DNA of 64,000 bases from SZUA-36 sp963774415 (GCA_963774415.1 CAVZEU010000003.1:806001-870000); one strand, 5' to 3'; numbered from the stretch's first letter, positions 1 to 10,066 are shown. The notes: generated by a model from the sequence alone, not told the origin. Program-made: numbers and translations.

Positions 1-233
1 TCCGCGGCGCCATTCGGGTCTCCGTCGAATTCGTAAGTAACCCCTGGTTCGGAGTGCATCCACGTTAACCACTCTGTGCCATCGTTATCGCTGGCAGTTA
101 CCGAAACAAGTGCTCCGCTTGTGTAAGCCATCATGAAATTTGCACTGACTTCGCAGTCAAGATTCGTTTCAGCGATCCCTGGATTGCTTGTTCCAAAGAA
201 CACCAAGAATGACAAGATGCATTTCGGATTCAT
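1..233 (-). CDS. Secreted hypothetical protein, N-terminal part (runs off left edge)
   Basis: The reverse strand opens with an ATG at 233 preceded by a strong Shine-Dalgarno sequence (GGAGGAG, about nine bases upstream). The first ~20 residues (MNPKCILSFLVFFGTSNPGIA) form a hydrophobic signal peptide with an AET-like cleavage zone. About 77 codons are visible before the window edge. The mature part is acidic and rich in small polar residues with one Cys (NLDCEVSANF), which suggests an extracellular or periplasmic beta-rich protein. I recognise no family. Codon use is A/T-richer than in the core genes to the right, fitting an accessory segment together with the IS remnant and the other orphan secreted protein at 2233-2853. 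Confidence 0.6.
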   Translation of the reverse strand, partial: MNPKCILSFLVFFGTSNPGIAETNLDCEVSANFMMAYTSGALVSVTASDNDGTEWLTWMHSEPGVTYEFDGDPNGAA

Positions 234-899
234 GGGATTCGTTCTCCTCCGCCGTTCATGGAAAAGTACTTTCTTACCGCTAAGTATAGGCAAACAAACA
301 AAAAATGCACAAAAGACAATGAAGTTGACACGCTAAACCTTATGCCGGCACTTGACCCGGCCCTGCAGTTTCCGCTTAAATCCAATATCTGTTACACGAC
401 CCGCACGAATCCAAAACTGCAACGAGCAAGTGGAGTATAACAGCATGAAAACAACTTTTTGCGTTGGCCGGTAATCCAATGCTGTCCGCCCTCAAGTAAC
501 AAGGCAAGTTATGGGGTCACCCATTAGCCAGCCAAGGTCACCCATTAGCCAGCCAAGGTCAAGAGGGTAGAAGTCACCCTCCGATGTAAGTCGGATATTA
601 TAATCGCCATCGTTCGCTTCATTCGCGTTAGATTTTTCCTTGCGCCGGTGTCAGCGATCATCCGCACCAGTCACCCATCAGGATCAAGACCGATCATTGC
701 TGAGTTCGGTCCCTGGCGCCCATTGGCGCCCACAAAATACTCGGTGCCGTACGGTGGCCATGATTGAGGGTTCAGAAGTTGTGGTTCGGACCGCAGTCCC
801 ACCAGACCCATGAGAGCTCACCGAGGGGCTCCCAAAAAACCTGAACCATTTGGAATGTGATTTTCTGGCAAGATTCAACCATGGAGGAAGGAGCTTGCT
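234..899. other. Gene-poor A/T-rich spacer
   Basis: No convincing gene is visible in this 666-base stretch. Its short ORFs lack ribosome binding sites and family resemblance. It contains the promoter side of the leftward secreted protein, a short tandem repeat (515-561), and the left flank of the IS3-family remnant that starts near 900. I looked for a clear left inverted repeat matching the IS right end and could not find one, so the left IS boundary is unresolved. Confidence 0.5.
515..561. repeat. 21-bp tandem repeat, 2.2 copies
   Basis: Two exact head-to-tail copies of a 21-base unit beginning GGTCACCCATTAGCC lie at 515-535 and 536-556, followed by the first five bases of a third copy. A related GTCACCCAT word occurs again at about 669. 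The repeat lies in the non-coding spacer left of the IS remnant. Function is unknown; slippage during replication would explain it. Confidence 0.85.
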
Positions 900-1167
900 A
901 TGAAGAGAAAGCGTTATTCGGTAGAGCAGATCATTGCCGCCGTGAAGCAAAATGAACTGGGCACGCCCGTGCCGGACATTGCCCGTAAACTCGGCGTTGC
1001 CGAGCAGACGGTGTATCGCTGGAAGAAGATATACGGGGGGCTGGAGCCAGACCAGGCGCGTGAGTTGAAGCAGCTCCGCGACAAAATCGTCAAGTTAAAG
1101 ACGCTAGATTGCAGATTTGAGCCTCGATAAGGCTATGCTCCAGGATGTCGTTGCAAAAAAGTGGTGA
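900..1167 (+). pseudogene. IS3-family transposase OrfA, frameshifted
   Basis: The ORF starts with MKRKRYSVEQIIAAVKQNE, the usual IS407-type OrfA opening, followed by a helix-turn-helix (PDIARKLGVAEQTVYRWKKIYGG) and the start of a leucine-zipper-like helix (ELKQLRDKIVKLK). GGAGGAAGGAG lies just upstream as a ribosome binding site. At about 1108 an extra A shifts the frame. In the next frame the sequence continues with ADLSLDKAMLQDVVAKKW and a TGA at 1165-1167, exactly the expected OrfA tail. So one base insertion truncated an otherwise intact gene. Confidence 0.85.
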
Positions 1168-1185
1168 GCGCGCCACAGAGCCGGA

Positions 1186-2054
1186 ATGATGGCGCGCTAC
1201 CTGACGGCTCATTACCCCGTATCGATTCGTCAAGCCTGCCAGCTGAGTCGGTTTTCTCGGGCGGCTTACTATCGTGAACCCCAACGGGGCCGTAAAGACG
1301 AAGCATTGCGTTTGAAGATCCGTGATCTGGCACGTAGCCGTGTGCGTTACGGAGAAAAACGGATTCAAGTATTGCTCAAGCGGGAGGGCATTCACGTCAA
1401 CCATAAACGTGTGCATCGCCTGTATTGCCTGGAAGGCTTGCAGATCAAGGCCAAGCGCCCAAGGCGGCACGTCAGTGCATCGCACCGCCAACCGCCGAGA
1501 GTATGGGCATCAGCCCCGGATGTGGCCTGGAGCATGGATTTTGTTTCCGACCAGACTCAGTGTGGTCGGCGTTTCCGGGCGCTAACAGTGGTTGATGTAT
1601 TCACGCGGGAATGTCTTGCCATTGAGCCGGGACAACAGTCTTGGCGCCGCGGATGTTGTGAACACGCTGACCAGGGTTGCAGCTCAACGCAGATCGCCGA
1701 GACGGATTTACTGCGACAACGGCAGCGAATTTTCCGGTCGCCTGGTTGATCTGTGGGCCTACGGTAACGAGGTTACACTGGAGTTAGCCGGCCGGGTAAG
1801 ACACGGATAATGATTTGTAGAATCGCGGCAAGGACGGCGGGATGAATTCTACTGTGCACTGGTTCCGGGATTTGACAGATGCCCGAGACAAGTTGCAAGC
1901 TTGGAAACGGGAATACAACGAGAGTCGGCCTCACAGGTCACTCAACAACTCGCTTGGAAACAAGGCCAAATGGGCGGCTAAACAGCGGAAAATCACGACC
2001 AGGTGGTCATTAAAAAATCAAACCCAAACCTCGCACTGGGGGTGTGTCCGCTGA
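1186..2054 (+). pseudogene. IS3-family transposase OrfB (DDE integrase), broken
   Basis: Three reading-frame pieces make up one integrase. The first (from 1186) carries the N-terminal HTH_21-like region (YGEKRIQVLLKREGIHVNHKRVHRLY) and the first catalytic Asp in WSMDFVSD. The second (near 1635-1790) carries LGAADVVNTLTRVAAQ and IYCDNGSEF with the second Asp. The third (from about 1842) has the typical tail HWFRDLTDARDKLQAW and NESRPHRSL. Two frameshifts and a stop codon separate them, and the region for the catalytic Glu is degraded. No functional transposase can be made. Confidence 0.85.
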
Positions 2055-2232
2055 GGGGGAAAGGTCAGAAATGTGCCACTCGGATGAGAATTAATCCATT
2101 AATCAGGTATCCGCTCCTGGCCGAAAACAGTGATCGTGGAGCCAGATCCCCTTGGTTCTGAACCGTGTAGTAGAAGCGGAAGCTTACGGAACCGCAAACT
2201 TCCGCTCGAAAATTGACAGGCAAGACCTGTGA

Positions 2233-2853
2233 CTATTTGTCAACTAAATAGCCAGAAATCGAAGCCTCGACATAGCCTCCAACTGTATTGCTCTCCTTCC
2301 TGACTCGAATGATCGGAGAACTGTCGTCATGATCAGCATAGAGTTTGATGTTATTCAGCGATACATATACGTCTTGGGATTCCGCATTCGTGCCAGCGGA
2401 TTGCATCGGAATCCAAGACGTGGCTTCGTTTCCATCAACATTGGTGGAAATGTCTACCCAAGCCGGGATGCTGGAATCTATAGAAAGATTAACTGAGACC
2501 GTTTCGATAATTAGCCTCTTGCCCTCAGGGACAACCCAAGGTTCGCCATTTGTCAAACACCCAGTAACGTACGAGTCATCTGGAACGGGATTTCCACACG
2601 TCCAGGCGACCGGTTGTTTTCCGGCCATATCGTTCACGTCGACCACCAGTGGGATCACGCCGTTTTGGTCGGAGGCATTGGTAATTTCAGCGCCTACAAC
2701 ACCTTGCTCGTGAACTTTGATCCAACCATTGCCATCCAAATTTTGCTCTTGGACTTTAATTGGTGGATTGTTGACAGGGCCCGGCTTTGCTTGTGCTGAT
2801 GCGGTGAAGGCGATTAGTAACAGAGATGCAATTAACAACTGCGGATATTTCAT
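2233..2853 (-). CDS. Secreted hypothetical protein
   Basis: The start is set at the ATG at 2853 rather than the longer upstream option, because AAGGAGAC lies at proper spacing and a clean signal peptide follows at once (MKYPQLLIASLLLIAFTASAQA, cleavage after AQA). The 206-residue product has a mature part beginning KPGPVNNPPIKVQEQN and appears beta-rich, acidic and without transmembrane segments after the signal. Two cysteines (WTCGNP and VTGCLT) could form a disulfide. I recognise no family. It lies downstream of the IS3 remnant in the same A/T-richer accessory segment as the partial secreted gene at the window edge. Confidence 0.65.
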   Translation of the reverse strand: MKYPQLLIASLLLIAFTASAQAKPGPVNNPPIKVQEQNLDGNGWIKVHEQGVVGAEITNASDQNGVIPLVVDVNDMAGKQPVAWTCGNPVPDDSYVTGCLTNGEPWVVPEGKRLIIETVSVNLSIDSSIPAWVDISTNVDGNEATSWIPMQSAGTNAESQDVYVSLNNIKLYADHDDSSPIIRVRKESNTVGGYVEASISGYLVDK

Positions 2854-3444
2854 GGTCTGTCTCCTTGGAAATTCCATGTGAAATGAGGTTGCGATGATTT
2901 CATAACCAAAGGCTCCCAGGATTAGAAAATCGGTATTCGTGCCGAAAAGAGAAATGCCATGCATTGCGGCACCTCTAACTACCTAAGGAGGCTGCGGTTT
3001 AACCAAGTGAAACGATTCACTGGTTAGATCAAGTCTTCGAGATTCAGCGAAATAGATCCAATGGACCAACAGACCGTTCGATTGAACGATAGAAGTGTCT
3101 AAGGGCGAACATCCGTGTCGCTTTAACATCGCATTTCCAATTTGCGAATTACCCCTTGTCATTTTCAGCATACTCGCTTAAATCAAGAGATTTCCTGCCC
3201 CTTATCGGCGTTCGACTCGCGCCCGTGCTCAAGGTTCCGTCAAACGGTCCGTTTGGCGGTTAGGCGACAACAGGGGTTGGCCGCGTTTCGCTATTGGCTG
3301 AAAGCGGACACTGACAATTTATTGTTCAGGCAAAGTCCGACGGTGGTCAGCCGGAACTCCGATCATCTTGAGGTCACTCGGGAGATTGAGATACTTGTTG
3401 ACCCGATCATCGAGCTTGAAATCCCTGAATGATAAAATTGCCAT
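2854..3444. other. Intergenic region between divergent genes
   Basis: This stretch separates the leftward secreted protein from rightward rarA and should contain both promoters. Short ORFs here lack ribosome binding sites and look spurious. The last ~30 codons of one rightward frame, ending at 3432, read like protein (an acidic IEILVDPIIELEIPE tail), which could be a remnant of a lost gene, but nothing upstream supports a complete gene. No terminator-like hairpin or RNA gene was seen. Confidence 0.45.
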
Positions 3445-4848
3445 ATGGACCTTTTCGACCACGCGATGAACCAACGGCTCGACGACGAGGCGCCGCTTGC
3501 AGCCCGGATGCGCCCGCGCACGCTCGATGAGTATGTCGGCCAGGACCATATCATCGGCGAGGGTCGCCTGCTCCGGCGTGCCATCGAATCCGACCGCCTG
3601 TTCTCCTCGATCCTCTTTTGGGGGCCGCCTGGGACCGGGAAAACCACCCTCGCCCAGATCATCGCGCGCAGGACGGCTTCACACTTTGAAACGATCTCGG
3701 CTGTGCTCTCGGGCGTGGCCGCGCTCAGGGAAGCCATCAAACAGGCCCAGGAACGTCGCAAATTCCACCAGCAGAAAACTATTCTCTTCGTCGATGAGGT
3801 TCATCGCTGGAACAAGGCCCAGCAAGACGCACTCCTCCCCCACGTCGAAAATGGCACTTTCACGCTGATCGGCGCAACGACCGAGAACCCCTACTTCGAG
3901 GTCATCGGCGCCCTCGTTTCGCGCTCCCGGATTTTCCAGCTCAATCCGCTCGGGGATGAAGATGTGCGGCACCTACTTGACCGGGCAGTCACTGACCCCG
4001 AAAGAGGGTACGGAAACCGCAAGATTCGGATTGAAGAGGAAGCGTACACCCACCTGATCCAAGTCTCTGGAGGGGACGCGCGCAACGCCCTGAACGCCCT
4101 CGAACTTGCGGTCGAATCCACTCCGCTGGGCGCGGACGAAACGATCCACATAACGCTCGGGGTTGCACAGGAGTCGATCCAGCGCCGCGCCGTGCTGTAC
4201 GACAAAGACGGCGATGCGCATTACGACACGATCTCTGCTTTCATAAAATCCGTGCGTGGCTCAGATCCCGACGCCGCACTCTACTGGCTCGCTAAAATGC
4301 TGTACGCCGGGGAGGATGCCCGCTTCATCATACGCAGGCTACTGATCCTCGCAGGGGAAGACGTCGGAATGGCCGACCCCATGGGTTTGGTCATCGCCAA
4401 CGCGGCGGCCCAGGCGTTTGATTACGTCGGCCTCCCCGAAGGCGTGTACCCGCTCGTGCACGCCACGCTTTATCTGTCCACAGCGCCAAAATCCAATACG
4501 GCCACTCACTATTTCAAGGCCTACCAAAAAATCGAAGACGAAGGCAAAGTGCAGGTTCCACAACATTTGCAGGACGCCAACCGCGACGCCGAGGCGCTCG
4601 GCCATGGCGAGGGGTATGTTTACCCTCACAACGCACCGGAACACTACGCACCGCAGCAGTACTTGCCAAACGAAGTGCTCGGCACCTATTTCTACACGCC
4701 CTCCGACCAGGGCTACGAGGCGGATATCGCCGACCGCCTCGAACGCTGGCGTCACGCCCAACGCAAAGCGCTCGGAATCACGGACAGTGAAACCTTACCT
4801 GATCTTACAGAAGACGAAATCAAAACGATCAAAGGCAAGCACAAGTAA
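3445..4848 (+). CDS. rarA: Replication-associated recombination protein RarA (MgsA)
   Basis: The product is a 467-residue cytoplasmic AAA+ ATPase of the clamp-loader/RuvB-like group that acts at stalled or gapped replication forks and interacts with SSB. Walker A is GPPGTGKTT (residues ~60-68), Walker B is ILFVDEVHR (~113-121), followed by the sensor-1 stretch GATTENPYFEV. The C-terminal half carries the MgsA oligomerisation region (EDVGMADPMGL, HYFKAYQKIEDEG). Length matches the family. No strong Shine-Dalgarno precedes the ATG, but the conserved N-terminus starts directly (DLFD...LAARMRPRTLDEYVGQ). It marks the switch from the accessory left end to core chromosome. Confidence 0.95.
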   Translation: MDLFDHAMNQRLDDEAPLAARMRPRTLDEYVGQDHIIGEGRLLRRAIESDRLFSSILFWGPPGTGKTTLAQIIARRTASHFETISAVLSGVAALREAIKQAQERRKFHQQKTILFVDEVHRWNKAQQDALLPHVENGTFTLIGATTENPYFEVIGALVSRSRIFQLNPLGDEDVRHLLDRAVTDPERGYGNRKIRIEEEAYTHLIQVSGGDARNALNALELAVESTPLGADETIHITLGVAQESIQRRAVLYDKDGDAHYDTISAFIKSVRGSDPDAALYWLAKMLYAGEDARFIIRRLLILAGEDVGMADPMGLVIANAAAQAFDYVGLPEGVYPLVHATLYLSTAPKSNTATHYFKAYQKIEDEGKVQVPQHLQDANRDAEALGHGEGYVYPHNAPEHYAPQQYLPNEVLGTYFYTPSDQGYEADIADRLERWRHAQRKALGITDSETLPDLTEDEIKTIKGKHK

Positions 4849-4952
4849 TTCAGACAGGTCTATTCCGGACACATGGTTAACACTCTGCCCGCTTTCGTCC
4901 GTCAGCGGCTTACCCGTATTCGATAACAACCGACTCGATTGTTAGGCACGTC

Positions 4953-5465
4953 CTACAGGAAGGGGACGTCGTCGAGGTCGGTTTCGGTCTCGACGCTGGC
5001 GCTTGGGGGCAGTTTTTCCATTTCCCGGCGCAGCATCTTGACGTGTTCGGACTCCTCGTCCCGAAGCTCGGCGAACAATTTCTTGACGTCGGGATCGGTG
5101 ATGCCGGGCAAGGCCATGTCGTAAAAGTCATAGGCCTTCTTCTCGGCGGCGAGCCCCACCTCGAACGCCTGCAGCGCGGACATGCCGCGGTGCGGCGCCC
5201 CCACTTCCGGCGCCTCGACGTCGTAGAGATCGGTCAGTTTCAGCTTCATGGACGCCTTGCCGAACAGGGCCATGCGGCGTTTGAGCAACTCATTTCCGTG
5301 CTTGGCTTCGTTCTCGACCATCGAGGCGAAGAACGCTCCGGCGTCATAACCGCCGAGCTGCGAGGCGAACATCTTGTAGCGCTGGAGCGCTTCCTCTTCG
5401 ATCAGGATCGCGAGGTCGAGGGCGTCCATCAGGCTGAGCTCGGACAGGTCTAGATTGGTGGACAT
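4953..5465 (-). CDS. Rubrerythrin-like ferritin-family diiron protein
   Basis: This 170-residue protein is a four-helix ferritin-like domain with the expected metal ligands: EEEALQRY, ENEAKHGNEL (ExxxH), AAEKKAYDFY and DEESEHVKM (ExxxH). It lacks the C-terminal rubredoxin domain (no CxxC pairs), unlike classical rubrerythrin. Such proteins handle peroxide or iron in the cytoplasm. It is transcribed leftward and alone, with rarA converging from the left. GGAGTCCCATCCG precedes the start at 5465. The precise activity cannot be decided from sequence. Confidence 0.8.
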   Translation of the reverse strand: MSTNLDLSELSLMDALDLAILIEEEALQRYKMFASQLGGYDAGAFFASMVENEAKHGNELLKRRMALFGKASMKLKLTDLYDVEAPEVGAPHRGMSALQAFEVGLAAEKKAYDFYDMALPGITDPDVKKLFAELRDEESEHVKMLRREMEKLPPSASVETETDLDDVPFL

Positions 5466-5535
5466 CGGATGGGACTCCTGTTGGGTTTGACGCTCCGAAG
5501 CGGTCCGTCAGTTGCGCTTCAAGCGGTGTACACCG

Positions 5536-5560
5536 GCCGGGCCCCGTCTGTGGGCCCGGC
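5536..5560. terminator. GC-rich hairpin downstream of the aldo/keto reductase gene
   Basis: A perfect 9-bp stem (GCCGGGCCC / GGGCCCGGC) encloses a seven-base loop. It sits between the leftward aldo/keto reductase gene (stop at 5718) and the start of the leftward rubrerythrin-like gene. There is no T-run after it, so it may be a weak or Rho-assisted terminator or a structural element. Confidence 0.35.
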
Positions 5561-5717
5561 GGCTCTTGGGACCGCACGATTATAACATCGCGGCCTGGAT
5601 CAGTACGACATTGCGGGGCGGCAAGCGGCCTGAGATCGGCGCCCGCGCCACGCCCGCCAAGGCCGGGTCCCACGTCACGCTGCCGCCATGGCGGGCCCGG
5701 CGTTTGTCTCGCGCCGC

Positions 5718-6710
<993 letters not shown>

Positions 6711-6931
6711 TTCAGTTTCTCCCTGGCCACAGCCCGCCGACTTCCGGTGCTTTGAGATTATGTCTCGTGCAAACAGTTGAATCGACCGTTTATCGGTTGG
6801 CCGGTTCCCTCGGCGACGAAGGGGAGGGCGCGTGCGATCATTCCGCACCGCCCTCCATAAGATCATGGGCGCTTGGCGGTCACCTGGATAGCATTTTGTC
6901 CGGGCTAACGCACGGGGGTCGCGAGGTCGGC

Positions 6932-7753
6932 TTACTTTTCCGGGCGACCTGCATCCGGATGGCGGTAGGTGCCGTCGAAGCTGGTCATCCAGGTCTTGCC
7001 GTCGTTTGAGTCTTCGATCAACTGGCGCACGCTGCCGTCGGCGTTCGGCGTAAAGGTCATCCGGCGGAAGGCCGTCTTGCCGTCCCTGTCACCGAAGCCG
7101 TTGGCCTCGAAGCGCATGGCCCCGTCGCGGAACTCGCCTTCGTAGTGCGTGACGGTGCCGTTGTCGGAGGTCCATACCTGGTGCCAGTGGCCCGTTGCCG
7201 GGTCGAAGAAATTGACGCTGGTGCCGCGGTCTCCGTAGGCGTTGGTCCAGGATTCCCTGACGACGCAATTGGCCAGGTCATGGCGAATGTGGTTCTCGCC
7301 GACGAACTGTCCCTGTGGGTTGGTGACCTGCCAGTCGCCCAGCCAGAAGTCGAACTGCGCCGCTTCCTCGCTGGCCCTGCAGGGGTGTTTTGCGAGATCC
7401 GCCTTGGCCAGTAGTGACTTGAATTCGGCGTTGTCGGCGAGTTGCGGAATGCCGCCGATTTTCGGCAGCAACGCGACCGCCTTTGGATTGAAGGCATAGG
7501 CGCGCCGCAGAAACTCCAGGGCATCGTCGGTCCGGCCCTGGGCAGCGGCAATCTGGGCCATCCGCATCATGGCGCCGGCTGGCTGGAACTTCATATCCGC
7601 GGCGTGCCGGAAGGCCTCCAGGGCCGCATCGTAGTGCCCGGCGTCCTGCTGCGCCCGGCCCTCGGCGTACCAGTCCATGCCGGTCTGCGGTTCGGCCGCC
7701 GCCAGCTTGGCGCTCGCCAGTAGTGCCGTTAGTAATATCGCGGTGATTTTCAT
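6932..7753 (-). CDS. Exported TPR protein with DUF1579-like C-terminal domain
   Basis: The 273-residue product starts MKITAILLTALLASAKLAAAEPQ, a signal peptide with cleavage after AAA. Residues ~25-100 form TPR-like helical repeats (WYAEGRAQQDAGHYDAALEAFRHAADM, then MRMAQIAAAQGRTDDALEFLRRAY). From ~135 the motif AQFDFWLGDWQVTNPQG opens a lipocalin-like DUF1579-type beta domain (SVNFFDPATGHWHQVWTSDNG). A periplasmic location is likely. The upstream in-frame alternative at 7795 is rejected because the signal peptide begins at 7753. The ligand is unknown. Confidence 0.75.
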   Translation of the reverse strand: MKITAILLTALLASAKLAAAEPQTGMDWYAEGRAQQDAGHYDAALEAFRHAADMKFQPAGAMMRMAQIAAAQGRTDDALEFLRRAYAFNPKAVALLPKIGGIPQLADNAEFKSLLAKADLAKHPCRASEEAAQFDFWLGDWQVTNPQGQFVGENHIRHDLANCVVRESWTNAYGDRGTSVNFFDPATGHWHQVWTSDNGTVTHYEGEFRDGAMRFEANGFGDRDGKTAFRRMTFTPNADGSVRQLIEDSNDGKTWMTSFDGTYRHPDAGRPEK

Positions 7754-7915
7754 GCTCTCGACCTGTCTGTTGTGTTTATCGGCACAGGATGGCATAAGAC
7801 TGAAACGCGGATTGACCTTTATGCGGCAGGCGGAGACAAAAAAAGGATGGAGTATCCACGGCAGCTGCTGCAGCCGGGCGCTTCGGCCACTGCCCGAACA
7901 TCGCCGTGAATAAGA

Positions 7916-7941
7916 AAACGCCCCATCGAAACGGGGCGTTT
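7916..7941 (-). terminator. Rho-independent terminator of the 7970-8560 gene
   Basis: A 9-bp stem (AAACGCCCC / GGGGCGTTT) with an eight-base loop lies 29 bases past the stop codon of the leftward secreted gene. On the minus strand the hairpin is followed by TTTTCTTATT. The stem is symmetric enough to work weakly in both directions. Confidence 0.85.
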
Positions 7942-7969
7942 CCTTGTGCTTGTGAGTTAAGCCTGGTTG

Positions 7970-8560
7970 TTACAGAGGCACATCACATACATTGACCAGC
8001 GGGTAGTTCTGGCGGCCGTTGCCCTTGCCCGGGTTCATGGCCTTGACGTTCACGCCCTCGCGTGTCGCCTGGATATTCGCGCCGATGTCCTCCGCGGTGT
8101 AGTCAGTTTCAGGTTGCAAATCCGCGTTCAAGGCTTCGAGCGCCGCGTTCATGACCGCATCGCGCAGGCCCAGCACGGAGCCGTTGCAGCTGCCGGTATC
8201 CAGCGTCTGGTCGTTGGAGCAACGGTATACCAGCTCGCCCGGGTAATCGCTGGCGAGGGTTCCCGGTACGTACTGGACCAGTTCGAACTCGATTTCGTAG
8301 TCATACCAAGTGGTTCCGCCGTCAGGGGAGAGGGACACGGCGAATTCCGCGTCGCCGCCGAATTTCGTTTGGCCGCCCGCGTCCGCGGTGTTGTCCCAGC
8401 TCCAGCTGGCGAGCAGGCTGGTGCCGAACGGGGCGATTTGCACGTAAGAGCAGCCTTCCGGAGTGATCGTTGCGAGTGGGTCCGGGGCGTTCTTTGCCAG
8501 TGCCAGCGGGGCGCTTGACAGCGCGGCAACTAATACAAAAGCGATAGGTGATTTCTTCAT
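7970..8560 (-). CDS. Secreted hypothetical protein
   Basis: The start is placed at the ATG at 8560 because AAGGAGATCC precedes it and a clean signal peptide follows (MKKSPIAFVLVAALSSAPLALA). The 196-residue product then reads KNAPDPLATITPEGCSYVQIAP, with beta-strand-like segments such as FGTSLLASWSWDNTADAG and TTWYDYEIEFELVQYVPG. Five cysteines in the mature part (including VYRCSNDQTLDTGSCNG and VNVCDVPL) may form disulfides. I recognise no family. It has its own terminator at 7916-7941 and appears monocistronic. Confidence 0.65.
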   Translation of the reverse strand: MKKSPIAFVLVAALSSAPLALAKNAPDPLATITPEGCSYVQIAPFGTSLLASWSWDNTADAGGQTKFGGDAEFAVSLSPDGGTTWYDYEIEFELVQYVPGTLASDYPGELVYRCSNDQTLDTGSCNGSVLGLRDAVMNAALEALNADLQPETDYTAEDIGANIQATREGVNVKAMNPGKGNGRQNYPLVNVCDVPL

Positions 8561-8820
8561 CCTGGATCTCCTTATCTTGATGAAAGTGTGGTTGCCCCAC
8601 ATCCCGTGAGGGCATAGCCCCATCGGAATGCGGGACATTGAGAGTTTACCATACTCAATGCCTCGTATTAGTTTTCTTTTCGGCCTGAAAGTTCACGCAA
8701 CAAGACGTTTGCCTTGCCGGTGACGGCGCCGCTGTTCGGCTACATGGCGGTACCCGAACCGCGCCCGGGCGGCCGCATGCGCTGCCTGGCATGCGGTCCC
8801 GTTTGCGGGTCGATCGGGTG

Positions 8821-9249
8821 TCAGACCCCTGAGTGCAGGATCTGGTGCTCGACGAACTGGCGCTGTTGCCGGCCATCGAGTCGATAGATCCTGACGATGT
8901 TGGCCGGGATGTTGATGCCCACGCGGTCGAGCACACGCACTTTGTCGAAACGCGAGTAAATCGTCGAACCCGTTGACGTCACGGCGATTCTCTCGGCAAA
9001 GGGCAGTTCCGGCAGGCGCCGGTCGAGAATCAGGAGATAGGACCGGGACGGTGATGTATAAACGATCAGGGAGCGCTGGTCGATAACGTTCCAGCCGTCG
9101 ATGTTCCAGTTCTGGAAGTGATCGACAGTCGGCAGGTTGTCGAAGCGGTACCTGGCTTTGAGTGCTTGTGTATCCTTTGCCAGAGCCGTGCCGCTGACCA
9201 GCCCCAGTGTCAGCAATAGAACGATAAATTTTTTCATGACGCTGTCCAT
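8821..9249 (-). CDS. DUF6491-like small exported protein
   Basis: The 142-residue product begins MDSVMKKFIVLLLTLGLVSGTALA, a signal peptide. The start at 9249 is preferred over the ATG at 9237 because GAGGGACA sits at correct spacing before it; both give the same mature protein. The mature part has the pattern NWNIDGWNVIDQRSLIVYTSPSRSYLLILDR, LPFAERIAVTST, SRFDKVRVL and IVRIYRLDGR, which I associate with the uncharacterised DUF6491 family of small periplasmic proteins. Cysteines found in many relatives are missing here. Function is unknown. Confidence 0.65.
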   Translation of the reverse strand: MDSVMKKFIVLLLTLGLVSGTALAKDTQALKARYRFDNLPTVDHFQNWNIDGWNVIDQRSLIVYTSPSRSYLLILDRRLPELPFAERIAVTSTGSTIYSRFDKVRVLDRVGINIPANIVRIYRLDGRQQRQFVEHQILHSGV

Positions 9250-9432
9250 TTCAGTGTCCCTCGCAGGATCATGGCGAAATGCACATCCTCGATACAGACT
9301 GAACAACAGACTGCTTAACTGTTTATATAGACAGCCATGGCAGGATATGATTCAAGCTTGAGCGAGCTGCAAATGTGTCAATGTGCGCAAAGGCGGGTTA
9401 CGCGCTTGAATCCGCCGTGGAGGAATCAGGCC

Positions 9433-9990
9433 ATGTACGCAACGAAGTCAATGGGAAAGCTCAGCCGATGTTCGCTGCTGTTGCTTTTGTTGGCAGCGTC
9501 CGCTCAGGCGGATCAGGCCGCGCAGTTTTCCATCACCTCGCCCGAGTTTTCGAATAGGGGCGCCATCCCCGCGCGATTCACCTGCGAAGGCAGCGACACG
9601 TCGCCCGCGCTTGCCTTTGCCGGCGCCCCGGACGGCACCCGGAGCCTCGCCCTGATCGTCGACGACCCGGATGCGCCCGACCCGCAGGCGCCGCAAATGA
9701 CCTGGGTGCATTGGGTGCTCTACAACCTGCCGGCCGCCGCCGCCGGCCTTGCGGAAGGCGTCACGGACTTGCCGGACGGTACGCTGTCGGGACTCAACGA
9801 CTGGAAGCGGCCCGGCTACGGCGGCCCCTGCCCGCCGATCGGCCGGCATCGCTATTTCTTCAAACTGTATGCGCTGGACAGCGTGCTGCCTGACCTCGGC
9901 CGGCCTGACAAGGCGCAATTGCTCGACGCCATCGAGGGCCACGTGCTGGCGCGGGCGGAACTGGTCGGCACCTACGAGAAAAGGCGGTAA
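9433..9990 (+). CDS. YbhB/YbcL-type PEBP-family protein, exported
   Basis: GGAGGAA precedes the ATG at 9433. A signal peptide follows (KLSRCSLLLLLLAASAQA, cleavage near residue 26). The 185-residue product carries the phosphatidylethanolamine-binding/Raf-kinase-inhibitor-like fold: FTCEGSDTSPAL, LIVDDPDAPDP, TWVHWVLYNLP, GYGGPCPPIGRHRYFFKLYALD, all diagnostic of bacterial YbhB/YbcL proteins. The binding pocket residues (DPD, the GP/HRY segment) are present. Bacterial members are poorly characterised; ligand unknown. It is oriented away from the divergent DUF6491-like gene. Confidence 0.9.
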   Translation: MYATKSMGKLSRCSLLLLLLAASAQADQAAQFSITSPEFSNRGAIPARFTCEGSDTSPALAFAGAPDGTRSLALIVDDPDAPDPQAPQMTWVHWVLYNLPAAAAGLAEGVTDLPDGTLSGLNDWKRPGYGGPCPPIGRHRYFFKLYALDSVLPDLGRPDKAQLLDAIEGHVLARAELVGTYEKRR

Positions 9991-10066
9991 GACTCGACCG
10001 CCTTCGCGCGTGCAGCCAGGGCAGGTGATTGCGTTCACTCCGTTGTGTTGGCGATGAGGGAAGTTA

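Larger units (their letters stand above)
900..2054 (+). mobile_element. Decayed IS3-family (IS407-like) insertion sequence
   Basis: A two-gene IS3-type arrangement is visible: an OrfA helix-turn-helix protein followed by a DDE integrase (OrfB). Both are broken by frameshifts and OrfB also carries an in-frame stop. The first catalytic Asp (WSMDF) and the second (YCDNGSEF) are preserved, while the stretch that should carry the catalytic Glu (normally DNAFIES-like) is scrambled around 1808-1840. The element cannot move by itself. Exact ends are not defined because I see no matching terminal inverted repeats or target duplication. Confidence 0.85.

Noticed and set aside
2983..3171. 62-codon leftward ORF
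   Set aside because: No ribosome binding site and no recognisable protein features.
3142..3432. 96-codon rightward ORF upstream of rarA with a protein-like acidic tail
   Set aside because: No ribosome binding site or family resemblance, and the first two thirds look like random translation; only noted as a possible gene remnant.
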